NCBI GenBank assembly: GCA_913060875.1
Contig: CAJXSL010000022.1
Location: 1 to 64,000 of the forward strand
Source: an uncultured Desulfobacteraceae bacterium
GTDB lineage: Bacteria; Desulfobacterota; Desulfobacteria; Desulfobacterales; UBA5852
Reading direction: 5' to 3'
DNA: 64,000 bases
Shown here: positions 18,857 to 27,922 of the stretch, piece after piece
Layout: every line of letters starts with the position of its first letter
Numbering within the stretch: position 1 is the stretch's first letter
Notes under the pieces: model-generated
Told to the model about the DNA's origin: nothing
What the model saw: only the letters and a program-made list of their open reading frames with translations
Databases searched by the model: none
Position numbers and translations under genes: made by a program

Positions 18857-20286
18857 TGGATCTTTTCGTTACGTTTCTCGCCATTGCGGTCCCCATAATC
18901 GAAATCCTGGGAATCCTGGCCGCCGTACATGCGGTGATGAATGCCAGGACTTCCCAGGGGGCGATTGCCTGGGCCATTGCGCTGGTGACCCTGCCCTTCA
19001 TCACCCTTGTGCTGTATGCGGTTTTTGGCCGCAACAAATTTCACGGCGACGTTAATCTGCGCAGTAGGCGGGAAGCGGATACCCATTACATCGTCGATAC
19101 GCTCCAGCGGGAGGCCCGTGAAAAAAGCCTGATGCGCGCGCCCCGCTCCGAAGCGGGCAAGGCGTTGGTGGAACTGGCGGACATGCCCATCCTCGGATTC
19201 AACCATAGCCAGCTCCTCATCGACGGCCAGGAAACTTTCAAGCATTTGTTTGCAGACATCGCCGCCGCCCGACACTATATTTTGGTTCAGTTTTACATTG
19301 TCAAAAATGACGTCCTCGGCGGCAAGCTGAAAACGGCATTGATCCAAAAAGTCCGGGAGGGGGTGAAGGTCTTTTTCCTCTACGATGAGATCGGCAGTTA
19401 CAAACTCCCGGCCAGCTACCTGCGTGATCTGCAACAGGCCGGTGTCCACGTTTCCGCCTTTCACAGTACCCGCGGTAAGACCAATCACTTTCAGCTGAAT
19501 TTCCGCAATCACCGCAAAGTGGTGGTCATCGACGGATGTTGCGCCTATGTGGGAGGGCACAATGTGGGGGATGAGTATGTCTCCCGGCACTCTCGGTTCG
19601 GACGCTGGCGCGATACACACGTACGCATCCAGGGTCCCGTGGTCCAGTCCATCCAATTCTGCTTCCTGGAGGACTGGCACTGGGCCACCCAACAAATTCC
19701 GGACTTGGACTGGGAACTCAAACCGGAACCGGCCGGCAATGAGGATGCCTTGCTGATCGCCTCCGGACCGGCGGATCCATTAGAAACCTGCGGACTCATG
19801 TTCACCCAGATCATCCACATGGCCGAAGAACGCATTTGGATCGCCAGCCCGTATTTTGTCCCCGATCTTCAGGTCTTGGGGGCGCTCAAACTCGCCGTCC
19901 TGCGCGGCGTGGATGTTCGGATTCTACTGCCCGCGAAACCGGATCATCGGACCGTTTACCTGGCGTCATTCTCCTATTACCCCAACACGCTGCCGGTGGG
20001 GATCAAGCTCTATCGTTACACGGCCGGCTTTCTGCACCAAAAAGTTTTCCTGGTGGATTACCAATGCGCCGCCGTGGGCACCGCCAATCTTGACAACCGC
20101 TCGTTTCGCCTGAATTTTGAAATGACGTTTCTCAATTTCGATGCGGCCTTCATCAAGGCCGTCGAAGACATGCTGATGGCAGACTTTGACCACAGCCGTC
20201 CGGTGAAACTGGAAGCGTATACCCGGCGCCATTTTTTCTTTAAACTGGCCGTGCGGTCGGCACGGCTATTTGCCCCGATACTTTAA
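18856..20286 (+). CDS. cls: Cardiolipin synthase, phospholipase D family
   Basis: 476 residues. Two N-terminal transmembrane helices (FVTFLAIAVPIIEILG and the next hydrophobic block) are followed by two PLD domains with intact HKD motifs, H219-x-K221-x4-D226 (NHRKVVVIDG) and H394-x-K396-x4-D401 (HQKVFLVDY). It joins two phosphatidylglycerol molecules to make cardiolipin at the inner membrane. The ATG shares one base with the aspartase stop, so translation is probably coupled, an unusual pairing of lipid and amino-acid genes. Length and layout match ClsA-type enzymes. Confidence 0.93.
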   Translation: MDLFVTFLAIAVPIIEILGILAAVHAVMNARTSQGAIAWAIALVTLPFITLVLYAVFGRNKFHGDVNLRSRREADTHYIVDTLQREAREKSLMRAPRSEAGKALVELADMPILGFNHSQLLIDGQETFKHLFADIAAARHYILVQFYIVKNDVLGGKLKTALIQKVREGVKVFFLYDEIGSYKLPASYLRDLQQAGVHVSAFHSTRGKTNHFQLNFRNHRKVVVIDGCCAYVGGHNVGDEYVSRHSRFGRWRDTHVRIQGPVVQSIQFCFLEDWHWATQQIPDLDWELKPEPAGNEDALLIASGPADPLETCGLMFTQIIHMAEERIWIASPYFVPDLQVLGALKLAVLRGVDVRILLPAKPDHRTVYLASFSYYPNTLPVGIKLYRYTAGFLHQKVFLVDYQCAAVGTANLDNRSFRLNFEMTFLNFDAAFIKAVEDMLMADFDHSRPVKLEAYTRRHFFFKLAVRSARLFAPIL

Positions 20287-20308
20287 TAATTTTAAGAGGG
20301 TAAAAATC

Positions 20309-22132
20309 GTGACCAGGGAAGCCCTCATCGTCATCGCTGTTCTGATCGGCGTCGCCGTTCTTTTTGTCAGCAATCGGGTGCGCAGCGATATGGCGGCCGT
20401 CATGGCCCTGTTGGCCCTCATGTTGAGCGGTGTGTTGACCGTGCCGGAGTCTTTGGCCGGATTTGCCGACCCGGTGGTCATGGTGATCATCGCCATGTTC
20501 ATTGTCAGTGAGGCACTGGTGCATACCGGCATCGCCCAGCAGATCGGTGAAATCGTTTTAAGGGCCGGCGGCGGCAGTGAAGCACGCCTGGTCGCCCTTT
20601 TGATGCTGGCGGTGGGCGGGGTGGGGGCCTTTATGAGCTCGACCGCGGCCGTGGCCATCTTCGTCCCAATCACCCTGTCGGTGTCGGACAAGGCTGGTCT
20701 TAACCGCAAGCGCCTGCTCATGCCGTTGTCCATGGCGGCGCTGATCAGCGGCATGATGACCCTGATCGCCACGGCCCCCAACCTGGTGGTTGCCAACGCC
20801 CTGGAAGATGCCGGCTTCGCCCCGCTGGCATTTTTTAGTTTTACCCCTTTCGGCATCGCCATTCTACTGGTGGCCGTCATCTTTATTTTGTTGGTCGGCA
20901 GACGTCTGCTGGCCAAAGAAATGCGGAGCCGGGTCAGGAAAAAGGGACGCACGATACGCGAATTGATCGCCAGCTACGGCCTGGATGGCCTTATGACGCG
21001 GTTGCGGGTCCGTCCCGATTCGTCCCTGATCGACCGGGCGGTGGCCCGTATGCAGATCCGACGCAGCTTCGGGCTGCATCTTATCGGCTTTGAAAAACAG
21101 CATGCGGGCCGGCGCTACTATCGCCAGGCCAGCCCGGAAACCATATTTGAATCCGGGGATGTCATCCTGGTGACAGGGGACCCCGAACAGGTGAACGAAC
21201 TGGCCCGGCAGCACCGTCTGGATATTCTGCCGATGATGACCGAGCGCGGGCGTCAAAAATTCCGGCAAGCCGTCGGCATGGCGGAAGTCATGCTGGCGCC
21301 GGACGCCAAGCTGATCGGCCAGTCCCTCCGGGACATTCAGTTTCGCTCCCGCTACAACGCCACGGTTCTGGCCATACGCCGGCGCGGGACCGCCTTGACG
21401 GAAGCTATCTCGACGACCCCATTGGATTTCGGTGATGCCCTGTTGATCAATGCCGCATGGTCGGACATCCTCAGTCTGCGAAACGAACGGGAAAATTTCG
21501 TGGTCCTGACCATTCCGGAAGAATACGATCAAATTATTCCAGCGCGCCAAAGAGCCCCGGTGGCCCTGGCCGTTCTCGGAGCCATGGTCGTTGCCATGGC
21601 ATCCGGTCTCCTGCCCATGGTCACCGCCGCCATGCTGGCCGCTCTGGTTCTGATTGGTGCCCGCTGTGTCAAACTGGAGTCCGTCTACCAGGTCATCGAA
21701 TGGAAAGCCATCGTGCTGATTGGCGCCATCCTCCCACTGGCCACCGCCTTGAATAAATCAGGCGTTTCCAATCTGATATCCGCCGGTCTCGTCGATGCCC
21801 TGGAACCGCTGGGCAACCTGGGCATGATCACGGTCGTATTCGTGGTCACGACTGTTACCGGCTTTTTCATTTCCAACACGGCCACGGCCGTCATGATCGC
21901 ACCTATCGCCATCGAGGCGGCCCAGACCAGCGGTGTTTCACCGCACGCTTTCGCCATGACCGTGGCGATCGCCTGCTCGGCCGCCTATGTCACGCCGGTG
22001 TCCTCGCCCGTCAACATGTTGGTCCGGGAACCCGGCGGCTATACTTTTATGGATTTTGTCAAAGCGGGCCTGCCGCTGCAATTGCTGACATTAGTTGTCA
22101 CGGTGATGCTCGCCTGGGCCATCTATTTCTGA
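20309..22132 (+). CDS. SLC13/DASS-type permease with two RCK C-terminal (TrkA-C) domains
   Basis: About 607 residues. I choose GTG at 20309, which has AAGAGGG 8 nt upstream; the frame is open to 20270 inside cls. Layout: about six helices with SSTAAVAIFVPITL (SNTA-like re-entrant loop), then two soluble TrkA-C/RCK domains (about 210-400; ILVTGDPEQVNEL is visible), then a second helix block with ISNTATAVMIAPIA (second substrate loop). This layout is shared by sulfate, dicarboxylate or Na+-coupled anion permeases such as SAC1-like proteins; the ligand is not certain. It follows cls by 22 nt and is likely the last gene of the Dcu-aspartase-cls operon. Confidence 0.88.
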   Translation: MTREALIVIAVLIGVAVLFVSNRVRSDMAAVMALLALMLSGVLTVPESLAGFADPVVMVIIAMFIVSEALVHTGIAQQIGEIVLRAGGGSEARLVALLMLAVGGVGAFMSSTAAVAIFVPITLSVSDKAGLNRKRLLMPLSMAALISGMMTLIATAPNLVVANALEDAGFAPLAFFSFTPFGIAILLVAVIFILLVGRRLLAKEMRSRVRKKGRTIRELIASYGLDGLMTRLRVRPDSSLIDRAVARMQIRRSFGLHLIGFEKQHAGRRYYRQASPETIFESGDVILVTGDPEQVNELARQHRLDILPMMTERGRQKFRQAVGMAEVMLAPDAKLIGQSLRDIQFRSRYNATVLAIRRRGTALTEAISTTPLDFGDALLINAAWSDILSLRNERENFVVLTIPEEYDQIIPARQRAPVALAVLGAMVVAMASGLLPMVTAAMLAALVLIGARCVKLESVYQVIEWKAIVLIGAILPLATALNKSGVSNLISAGLVDALEPLGNLGMITVVFVVTTVTGFFISNTATAVMIAPIAIEAAQTSGVSPHAFAMTVAIACSAAYVTPVSSPVNMLVREPGGYTFMDFVKAGLPLQLLTLVVTVMLAWAIYF

Positions 22133-22301
22133 AGGCGGTTGCATCGAAAGGATTCCGGGGTCCAAGTATTCAAGTGTGGGTCTGTCGAGGACTTGATCAG
22201 CGCTTTCAACATGCGGTCGATTTCGTATTGTTTCTGCATTTCACTCGAGCCCCAGAATCCTTGGCCCCTTGAAATCGCCACCTGCTTTTTGGCAGACAAG
22301 C

Positions 22302-22345
22302 AAAAAAAACCGGAATGCGGGCACACAGGGCCCCCATTCCGGTTT
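22302..22345 (-). terminator. Rho-independent terminator after the DegP-type protease gene
   Basis: AAACCGGAATG (22307-22317) pairs with CATTCCGGTTT (22335-22345) around a 17-base loop. On the minus strand the stem is followed by eight T (22309-22302). It lies 39 nt after the protease stop. Confidence 0.85.
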
Positions 22346-22383
22346 GGGTTGGTGACAATAAATCGGCCTTGACGGGGGATCTA

Positions 22384-23853
22384 CTAACGTTTGAACTTCA
22401 CGGCCAGCAACCCGCCGCCACCGCGGCGCAACAGCATCTGAACGGTATCGCCCTCGTCGATGCGGCGTAAGCGGTCGCGATAGTCGTCCAGGGATTCAAC
22501 CGGTTTGCGGTTGATTTCGATGACCACGTCACCTTGTTGGATGCCGGCCTCGGCCGCTTTGCTGTCCGGGTTGATCCCCGTTACCACCACCCCTTTCTGG
22601 TTCTCGTCCAGCCCCAGGCGCTCCGCAATTTCGGGATCGATTTCACGCACCCGCAGGCCAAGGTCATCCGAACGGGCTTCCCCGCGCGCCATCGTGGGTT
22701 CGGTATCGGGTCGTTTGGCCAGTTTGACGCGGACCTTCTTCTCACGCCCATCACGCAGCAGCGTAATCTTGATGCGATTGCCCACGCCCGCTTCGGCCAC
22801 CTGGCGGGAGAGCTCACGGCTGGACTTAATCCGCTTGCCGTCCACCTCGACAATGATGTCGCCCTCCTTGATACCAGCCTTGTCCGCCGGATCACCCTCG
22901 TAGGTCTGAGTCACCAGGACGCCTTCCTTGGCATCGATGCCGTAGTACTCGGCAAGCTCGGGCGTCAGGTTTTGAATCCCGACCCCCAGCCATCCGCGGG
23001 AGACCTCGCCGGTGTCCTTCAACTGGGCAATGATATCATCGGCCAAATTGACGGGGATGGCGAAACCAATACCCTGTCCACTGGCTACGATGGCCGTGTT
23101 GATGCCAACCACCTCGCCCTTGAGGTTCAGCAAGGGGCCGCCGCTGTTACCGGGATTGATCGATGCATCCGTCTGGATGAAATCATCATAGGGGCCGGAG
23201 CCGATGATGCGTCCCTTGGCACTCACAATACCCGCCGTAACGGTCTGCTCCAAACCGAAGGGACTGCCGATGGCCACCACCCAGCTGCCCACCGGGAGGC
23301 TGTCGGAATTCCCTAATTTCAATGGTTTGAGATCATCCGGATCAGCGTCGATCTTGATCAGGGCGATATCGGTCTTGGGGTCACGTCCGACAATTTCGGC
23401 ATCGAACTCGGTTTCATCGAAAAGGCGTACCTTGATCTGGTCGGCATCTTCCACCACGTGGTTGTTGGTGACGATGTAGCCCTCTTTATCGAGCAGGAAA
23501 CCCGACCCCAGGCTGCGATGTTTGAACTCCCGCTGGGGACCGAAACCGAAAAAATCCTTGAAAGGGTCCTGACGGCCGTGGGGGTTGCGCCCGAAGAAAT
23601 GGCGAAACACCGGTCCGCCACCGTTGACGGTTTTGACGGTGCGAATATTGACCACACCGGGCTTGGCCTTCTCCGCCAAGTGGGTAAAATTGGCCGGCAC
23701 CATGACCGCCTCGGCGGCGACGGCCGCGTTGACTGGTAATGGTGCGAATGAAGCCTCCTTGTCGTTGCGGTCAACGAAGGGCAAGCCCCCGGCCAGTCCC
23801 ACTCCCAGGACAACGCCCGCCACGATCAACCAGCGTCCGATTATCTTTTTCAT
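22384..23853 (-). CDS. degP: Do-family (DegP/HtrA) periplasmic serine protease
   Basis: 489 residues from the ATG at 23853, which has AGGAGG 7 nt upstream; a start at 23871 would overlap that site. An N-terminal hydrophobic segment exports it to the periplasm. The trypsin-like domain has an intact triad H132 (TNNHVVEDAD), D162 (TDIALIK) and S237 (NPGNSGGP). Two PDZ domains follow (about 280-370 and 395-485), each with the GI-x-GD pattern. It is a quality-control protease and chaperone for misfolded envelope proteins. It is monocistronic, with an inverted repeat upstream (23895-23938) and a terminator downstream. Confidence 0.95.
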   Translation of the reverse strand: MKKIIGRWLIVAGVVLGVGLAGGLPFVDRNDKEASFAPLPVNAAVAAEAVMVPANFTHLAEKAKPGVVNIRTVKTVNGGGPVFRHFFGRNPHGRQDPFKDFFGFGPQREFKHRSLGSGFLLDKEGYIVTNNHVVEDADQIKVRLFDETEFDAEIVGRDPKTDIALIKIDADPDDLKPLKLGNSDSLPVGSWVVAIGSPFGLEQTVTAGIVSAKGRIIGSGPYDDFIQTDASINPGNSGGPLLNLKGEVVGINTAIVASGQGIGFAIPVNLADDIIAQLKDTGEVSRGWLGVGIQNLTPELAEYYGIDAKEGVLVTQTYEGDPADKAGIKEGDIIVEVDGKRIKSSRELSRQVAEAGVGNRIKITLLRDGREKKVRVKLAKRPDTEPTMARGEARSDDLGLRVREIDPEIAERLGLDENQKGVVVTGINPDSKAAEAGIQQGDVVIEINRKPVESLDDYRDRLRRIDEGDTVQMLLRRGGGGLLAVKFKR

Positions 23854-23894
23854 CTTGGGTCCTCCTGTCATGCATTTTATGAATCAAAGGTCAG

Positions 23895-23938
23895 GTTAGG
23901 TTTTGTTCGACAGACACACCTTACAACACCAACCTAAC
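23895..23938. promoter_or_regulatory. Inverted repeat upstream of the protease gene
   Basis: GTTAGGTT (23895-23902) and AACCTAAC (23931-23938) form an 8-bp inverted repeat with 28 nt between arms, 42 nt upstream of the protease ATG. A short direct repeat of CAAGATGAT follows at about 23941-23960. It could be an operator for an envelope-stress regulator; no assignment is possible from sequence. Confidence 0.35.
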
Positions 23939-24119
23939 GCCAAGATGATGGCAAGATGATCAAAATGTTATTTTCGCCCCAGGGGGTAGCGTCCTATACC
24001 ATCCGCTAGTCACAATGGCATTGCGGCCATGTTGCTATCGATCACGCCCCAATGCAAAAACGGCCAATTAACGCTTTACCCTTAGCCTATGAGAATACTA
24101 TATTCGAATACGGTGAACA

Positions 24120-25301
24120 GTGTACCGCGATGCAACACTCAGAAAACGCCCGAGACCGCCCATGCCAGCCATGCCTTCAGATAACCGTTCCACGCCCTGG
24201 GGTCTGTTCGTCCTGACAGCCGCCATGCTGGCCTTGATTCTTTATTTCGGCCTGCACTTCAAGGGGGCTTCCGGCGCCAACGATGTTTCCTGGATCGGCA
24301 ATCGGGCCGGTATTCACTTCGGCCGCAATGGCGTAGCCCATGGCACGATCCGTTCCCGTGCCGTCCACCGTAATGACCGCCTGTCTCCGCCCTTCTCCAT
24401 TTCATTGGCGATTCAGCCAGGCGACTCGGATGACGGCCATTTCCGTTTCCTGCTGCTTCTGCATGGTGGTGAAGATGAAAATCAACTGGTCGTCGGACAA
24501 TGGCGGCGTTGGCTGATCATCATGAACGGAGACGACTATGATTACAGGCGCCGGCGTGCCCGAATCGCGGTGGACATTCTAGAGCCCCACAAGGAACGCT
24601 GTGTAACGATTACCTCGGGCAAAGACGGCACCACCGTTTTCGTTGACGGACAGCGGATCAAAACGAAAAGCGACCTGCACCTAAAAATCCCCGGAGGAGG
24701 CGAAGAAACGCAGCTTGTTCTGGGAAACTCCATCTACGGACGGCACCCGTGGGAGGGAAATATCTACGGCCTGGCGATCTTCGACCGCAAACTTGCAGAA
24801 CCCGTCATCGCGAATCATTTCCACCGGTGGCAGCAGGAGCAACGGTTCGCGTTTGCCTTGTCGAAAAACACTTATGGGCTCTATTTATTCGATGAAGGCC
24901 GGGGCGACCGCATCGTTGATCACGCCCGCGGCCAAAACGATTTCGTTATACCTGCAAAGATGACCATCTTGACCAAGGAATTTCTCGTTTTGAATCCAGG
25001 ACCTGCCGACCACCGCCTTTATCAGGATATGGTCATCAACCTTTTGGGATTCATCCCCATGGGCTTTCTGCTGAGCGCCCTGCTGTGGCAGGTCAACTAC
25101 CGGCATGCAAAACAACGGTTACTGGTTGCCATGATCGCCTGTGGCGCCATCAGCCTTGGCATCGAGTTGGCCCAGGCCTGGATACCGTCTCGCAGTTCCC
25201 AAATGTCGGATCTGCTTCTCAATACTTTGGGCGCCGGTGCCGGCGTTCTCCTCCACCATGTTTACCACTATATTTTCGGTCCCGCGTCAACCGAGGAATA
25301 G
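24120..25301 (+). CDS. LamG-like and VanZ-like fusion membrane protein
   Basis: 393 residues from GTG at 24120; ATGs at 24162 and 24171 are possible and no start has a good ribosome site. One N-terminal helix (LFVLTAAMLALILYFGL) is followed by an extracytoplasmic concanavalin/LamG-like domain (about 50-245; VDGQRIKT and LGNSIYG...WEGNIYGLAIFDR are typical). The C-terminus (about 300-385) is VanZ-like, with NLLGFIPMGFL, GIELAQAWIPSRSSQMSDLLLNTLGAGAG and about three helices (blocks listed separately). VanZ-like domains in exopolysaccharide and envelope contexts have unclear function. It is monocistronic and converges on the thioesterase gene. Confidence 0.8.
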   Translation: MYRDATLRKRPRPPMPAMPSDNRSTPWGLFVLTAAMLALILYFGLHFKGASGANDVSWIGNRAGIHFGRNGVAHGTIRSRAVHRNDRLSPPFSISLAIQPGDSDDGHFRFLLLLHGGEDENQLVVGQWRRWLIIMNGDDYDYRRRRARIAVDILEPHKERCVTITSGKDGTTVFVDGQRIKTKSDLHLKIPGGGEETQLVLGNSIYGRHPWEGNIYGLAIFDRKLAEPVIANHFHRWQQEQRFAFALSKNTYGLYLFDEGRGDRIVDHARGQNDFVIPAKMTILTKEFLVLNPGPADHRLYQDMVINLLGFIPMGFLLSALLWQVNYRHAKQRLLVAMIACGAISLGIELAQAWIPSRSSQMSDLLLNTLGAGAGVLLHHVYHYIFGPASTEE

Positions 25302-25320
25302 CGCCTGTTCTCCTATCCGC

Positions 25321-25339
25321 AAAATTTCCATGAAATTTT
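25321..25339. other. AT-rich palindrome between convergent genes
   Basis: AAAATTTC (25321-25328) and GAAATTTT (25332-25339) with a CAT loop, 20 nt after the LamG-VanZ stop and 11 nt before the thioesterase stop. It is AT-rich and has no T-run, so it is not a classical terminator. Confidence 0.35.
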
Positions 25340-25349
25340 CGGAATCGTT

Positions 25350-25775
25350 TCAGGCCCCCTGGCCCGCCTTTTTAGCGACGGCGGCATTAAACTTATCGGC
25401 ATCGATGATAAACCGATCGTGAGTGCCTTTGGAAATGGTGTCGGCACCGTCGTGGGCCACCAGCGAGAAGGAAAGCTTGCGGCCGTCCACCTTCTCCAGG
25501 CGTCCCTCCACCGTCACTTTGAAGCCCGGGGGCGTTGCCGCCGTGTGGCTCACGTTGATGTGAATGCCGACCGTCTGCTGCCGGGGCCAGTCGATATGCG
25601 GATTGATGGCCTTGATGCAGGCAAATTCAAACAGCCCCACCATGAAGCCCGTAGCGAACACCTCCGGCATTTGGCCGCCTTCGGCAAATTCCGGAAAAAG
25701 ATGCGGTACGGTCTTGTCCGGAGGGACTTCATAGGTGAACGCGAACGTCATGCCTTCCTGCAAAGTGGCTGCCAT
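25350..25775 (-). CDS. Hot-dog fold thioesterase, FlK-like family
   Basis: 141 residues from the ATG at 25775, just after the histidine kinase stop, with GGGGAG upstream. The frame can be read further upstream only inside the kinase gene. The pattern is that of small hot-dog thioesterases related to fluoroacetyl-CoA thioesterase: a helix with EVFATGFMVGLFEFACIKAI, then strands with GIHINVSHTAATPPG and KLSFSLVAHDG. These enzymes hydrolyse acyl-CoA or clear toxic CoA esters. The acyl group here is unknown. Its place as third gene after a response regulator and sensor kinase suggests co-expression with that system. Confidence 0.8.
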   Translation of the reverse strand: MAATLQEGMTFAFTYEVPPDKTVPHLFPEFAEGGQMPEVFATGFMVGLFEFACIKAINPHIDWPRQQTVGIHINVSHTAATPPGFKVTVEGRLEKVDGRKLSFSLVAHDGADTISKGTHDRFIIDADKFNAAVAKKAGQGA

Positions 25776-25776
25776 T

Positions 25777-27204
25777 TCATTTCTCCCCGATTTTATCTGC
25801 ATTAATGGGCAAAGTGACACGAAAGGTGCTCCCCTGGCCGGGTTCACTTTGGACCGTAATCGATCCGCCATGGGCCCGGGCCACGGCCTGGGCCAGACTC
25901 AGACCGAGACCGGTTCCGGTTTGGGAGCGGCTGGGGTCACACCGGTAAAACCGCTCGAAAATGCGGGCGAGGTCTCCGGCCCGGATCCCGATACCGTTGT
26001 CCTGGAAGGCCACCTCGACACCGCCCGTCGGCGCTGCGTGGACCCCCACTGAGACCGTTCCCCCTTGGGCCGTATAGCGGATCGCATTATCGAGCAAGTT
26101 GGCCACCATGCGCTGCAGCATGGCGGCATCGCCATGGATCTGCCGGGGTTCGTCCGCCGCGAAGGACAACTGGATGGCCTTGTCACGGGCCGTGGTCTCG
26201 AAAAGGTGAACCGCATCCCTTGCGAGTAACGTCATGTCGACGGCTTGCCATGCCAATTCCTGAACCCCGGCTTCGGTCCGGGATATCACCAGCATGGTGT
26301 TGATCATATCCAGCAGGCGATCGCATTCCTCGATCGTGCTGGCGCCCATCTGCTCATAGTCCGCCACCTGTTGGGAGGTGGTCAGGGTCACTTCCGCCAG
26401 ACCGCGGATCCGCGTGATGGGGCTCTTCAGGTCGTGGGCAATGTTGTCGCTCATCTCCCGGATGCCGGTGATCAATTCCAGAATCCGGTCCAGCATGTGG
26501 TTGATATTAGCGGCGAGCTGATCGATCTCGTCTCCCCGCCGGCTGACCGGTGCCCGCACGGCCAGGTCTCCTTGGGTGATGCGCCGGGCGGTTCGGGCAA
26601 TGCCGCCCACCCCGGACAGCGCCCGCCGGGCCAGGAACCAGCCGATGACCGCCGCCAGGCCGATCACCGCCGCCATGGTGATGAAAAACAGGCGCTGGAA
26701 GGCCTGAATCAGACGCATCTGGGGGGCGAGGGACTGCCCCAGCTGCATGATGATCCCCGGCCCGATGCTGCCGTAGATGATACGCAGGCTGTCGCCGGCA
26801 TCGGGGATGCCGATGGTCTCGAACACGGGTTGCCCCTCTGTCAACAGGCGGCGGATGGCTTCGCTGTCGACACCGATGTTGCGCCAGTAGGTCTGGTCGG
26901 ATACCGAAAACTCGGTGCCAAAACGGGAGAGCAGGCGGATCAGTCGGGCGGCTTCCCCGCCGGTCTGGGTTTCCTGCAAGGCAATGCGCCTTACGCCCTC
27001 CAGGCCGTCCACCTGCATGATGCCGGCAAAAGCCCGCAGTTGGCGGTTCAGATCGTCGTCCACCTGGCTGCGCAAAACATCGATCACCAGAAAATAAAAG
27101 AAGAAAAAGGCCAGAAAAACGGAAATGGAAAATATGCCGGCATACCAGAGCGTCAAACGGAAAGCCAGAGAGCGGCGCAGCCTATTCAGCTGTTTTAAGA
27201 ACAT
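25777..27204 (-). CDS. Sensor histidine kinase, two-component system
   Basis: 475 residues from the ATG at 27204; GTG at 27216 is also in frame. Layout: first membrane helix (FRLTLWYAGIFSISVFLAFFFF), a periplasmic domain of about 130 residues, a second helix, a HAMP domain, HisKA with phospho-accepting His in DNIAHDLKSP near residue 256, then HATPase_c with N, G1 (FQDNGIGI) and G2 (GTGLGLSLAQ) boxes. It resembles CusS/QseC-type kinases. The start overlaps the response regulator end by 23 nt, so the two are translated together. The stimulus is unknown. Confidence 0.93.
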   Translation of the reverse strand: MFLKQLNRLRRSLAFRLTLWYAGIFSISVFLAFFFFYFLVIDVLRSQVDDDLNRQLRAFAGIMQVDGLEGVRRIALQETQTGGEAARLIRLLSRFGTEFSVSDQTYWRNIGVDSEAIRRLLTEGQPVFETIGIPDAGDSLRIIYGSIGPGIIMQLGQSLAPQMRLIQAFQRLFFITMAAVIGLAAVIGWFLARRALSGVGGIARTARRITQGDLAVRAPVSRRGDEIDQLAANINHMLDRILELITGIREMSDNIAHDLKSPITRIRGLAEVTLTTSQQVADYEQMGASTIEECDRLLDMINTMLVISRTEAGVQELAWQAVDMTLLARDAVHLFETTARDKAIQLSFAADEPRQIHGDAAMLQRMVANLLDNAIRYTAQGGTVSVGVHAAPTGGVEVAFQDNGIGIRAGDLARIFERFYRCDPSRSQTGTGLGLSLAQAVARAHGGSITVQSEPGQGSTFRVTLPINADKIGEK

Positions 27205-27859
27205 ACCCGACCCCACGCACCGTATGGATCAGTTTGGTCGCAAAGCCCTTGTCGATTTTTTCCCTCAGGTGGTAGATTCGGGATTCCACCACGTTGGTCT
27301 GGGGGTCAAAATGGTAATCCCAGACGTGTTCCATGATCATGGTTTTGGATACCACCTTGCCGGCATTGCGCAGCAGGTATTCCAGGAGGGAGAACTCCAG
27401 GGGCTGGAGCTCGATCCTGCGCCCCTGGCGCACCACCTCGCGGGTGATCAGATTCATGGAAAGATCCCCCGCTTCCAGCCGGGTGGGCTCGGAGGCGCCG
27501 CTGCTGCGCCGCAGCAAAGCTTGGATCCGGGCCAGCAGTTCGGAGAAGGCAAACGGCTTGGTCAGGTAGTCATCGCTGCCCAGCCGCAGGCCCTTGACCT
27601 TGTCTTCCGTGGCCCCCCGGGCACTCAGAATAATGATGGGAAGGCTGGTCTTCTCCCGGCGAGTGGCGGCGATGATGTCAAAGCCGTCCTTTTGGGGCAG
27701 CATGATATCGATCACCGCCAGATCGTAGGGCTCCGTCAAGGCCAGATGCAGACCGATTTCGCCGTCTGCCGCATGGTCCACGGCAAAACCTTCGGCTTTC
27801 AACCCCTTGAGGATAAATGAGGCGATTTTTTCATCATCTTCGATCAGGAGAACCCGCAT
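27182..27859 (-). CDS. OmpR-family response regulator
   Basis: 225 residues. The receiver domain has the acidic pair E7-D8-D9, phospho-acceptor D51 (DLAVIDIMLPQKDG) and a conserved Lys near 101 (DDYLTKPF). A winged-helix DNA-binding domain follows (about 130-222; LQPLEFSLLEYLLRNAGKVV). It is the first gene of a three-gene unit with the sensor kinase and thioesterase. It regulates transcription in the cytosol; targets are unknown, autoregulation being common. Confidence 0.95.
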   Translation of the reverse strand: MRVLLIEDDEKIASFILKGLKAEGFAVDHAADGEIGLHLALTEPYDLAVIDIMLPQKDGFDIIAATRREKTSLPIIILSARGATEDKVKGLRLGSDDYLTKPFAFSELLARIQALLRRSSGASEPTRLEAGDLSMNLITREVVRQGRRIELQPLEFSLLEYLLRNAGKVVSKTMIMEHVWDYHFDPQTNVVESRIYHLREKIDKGFATKLIHTVRGVGYVLKTAE

Positions 27860-27922
27860 GGCGTTCCTTCGCCTGCAAGGCTATCGCTGTTAAACGCGAT
27901 AACCCCTGATAATGTGCCCAGG

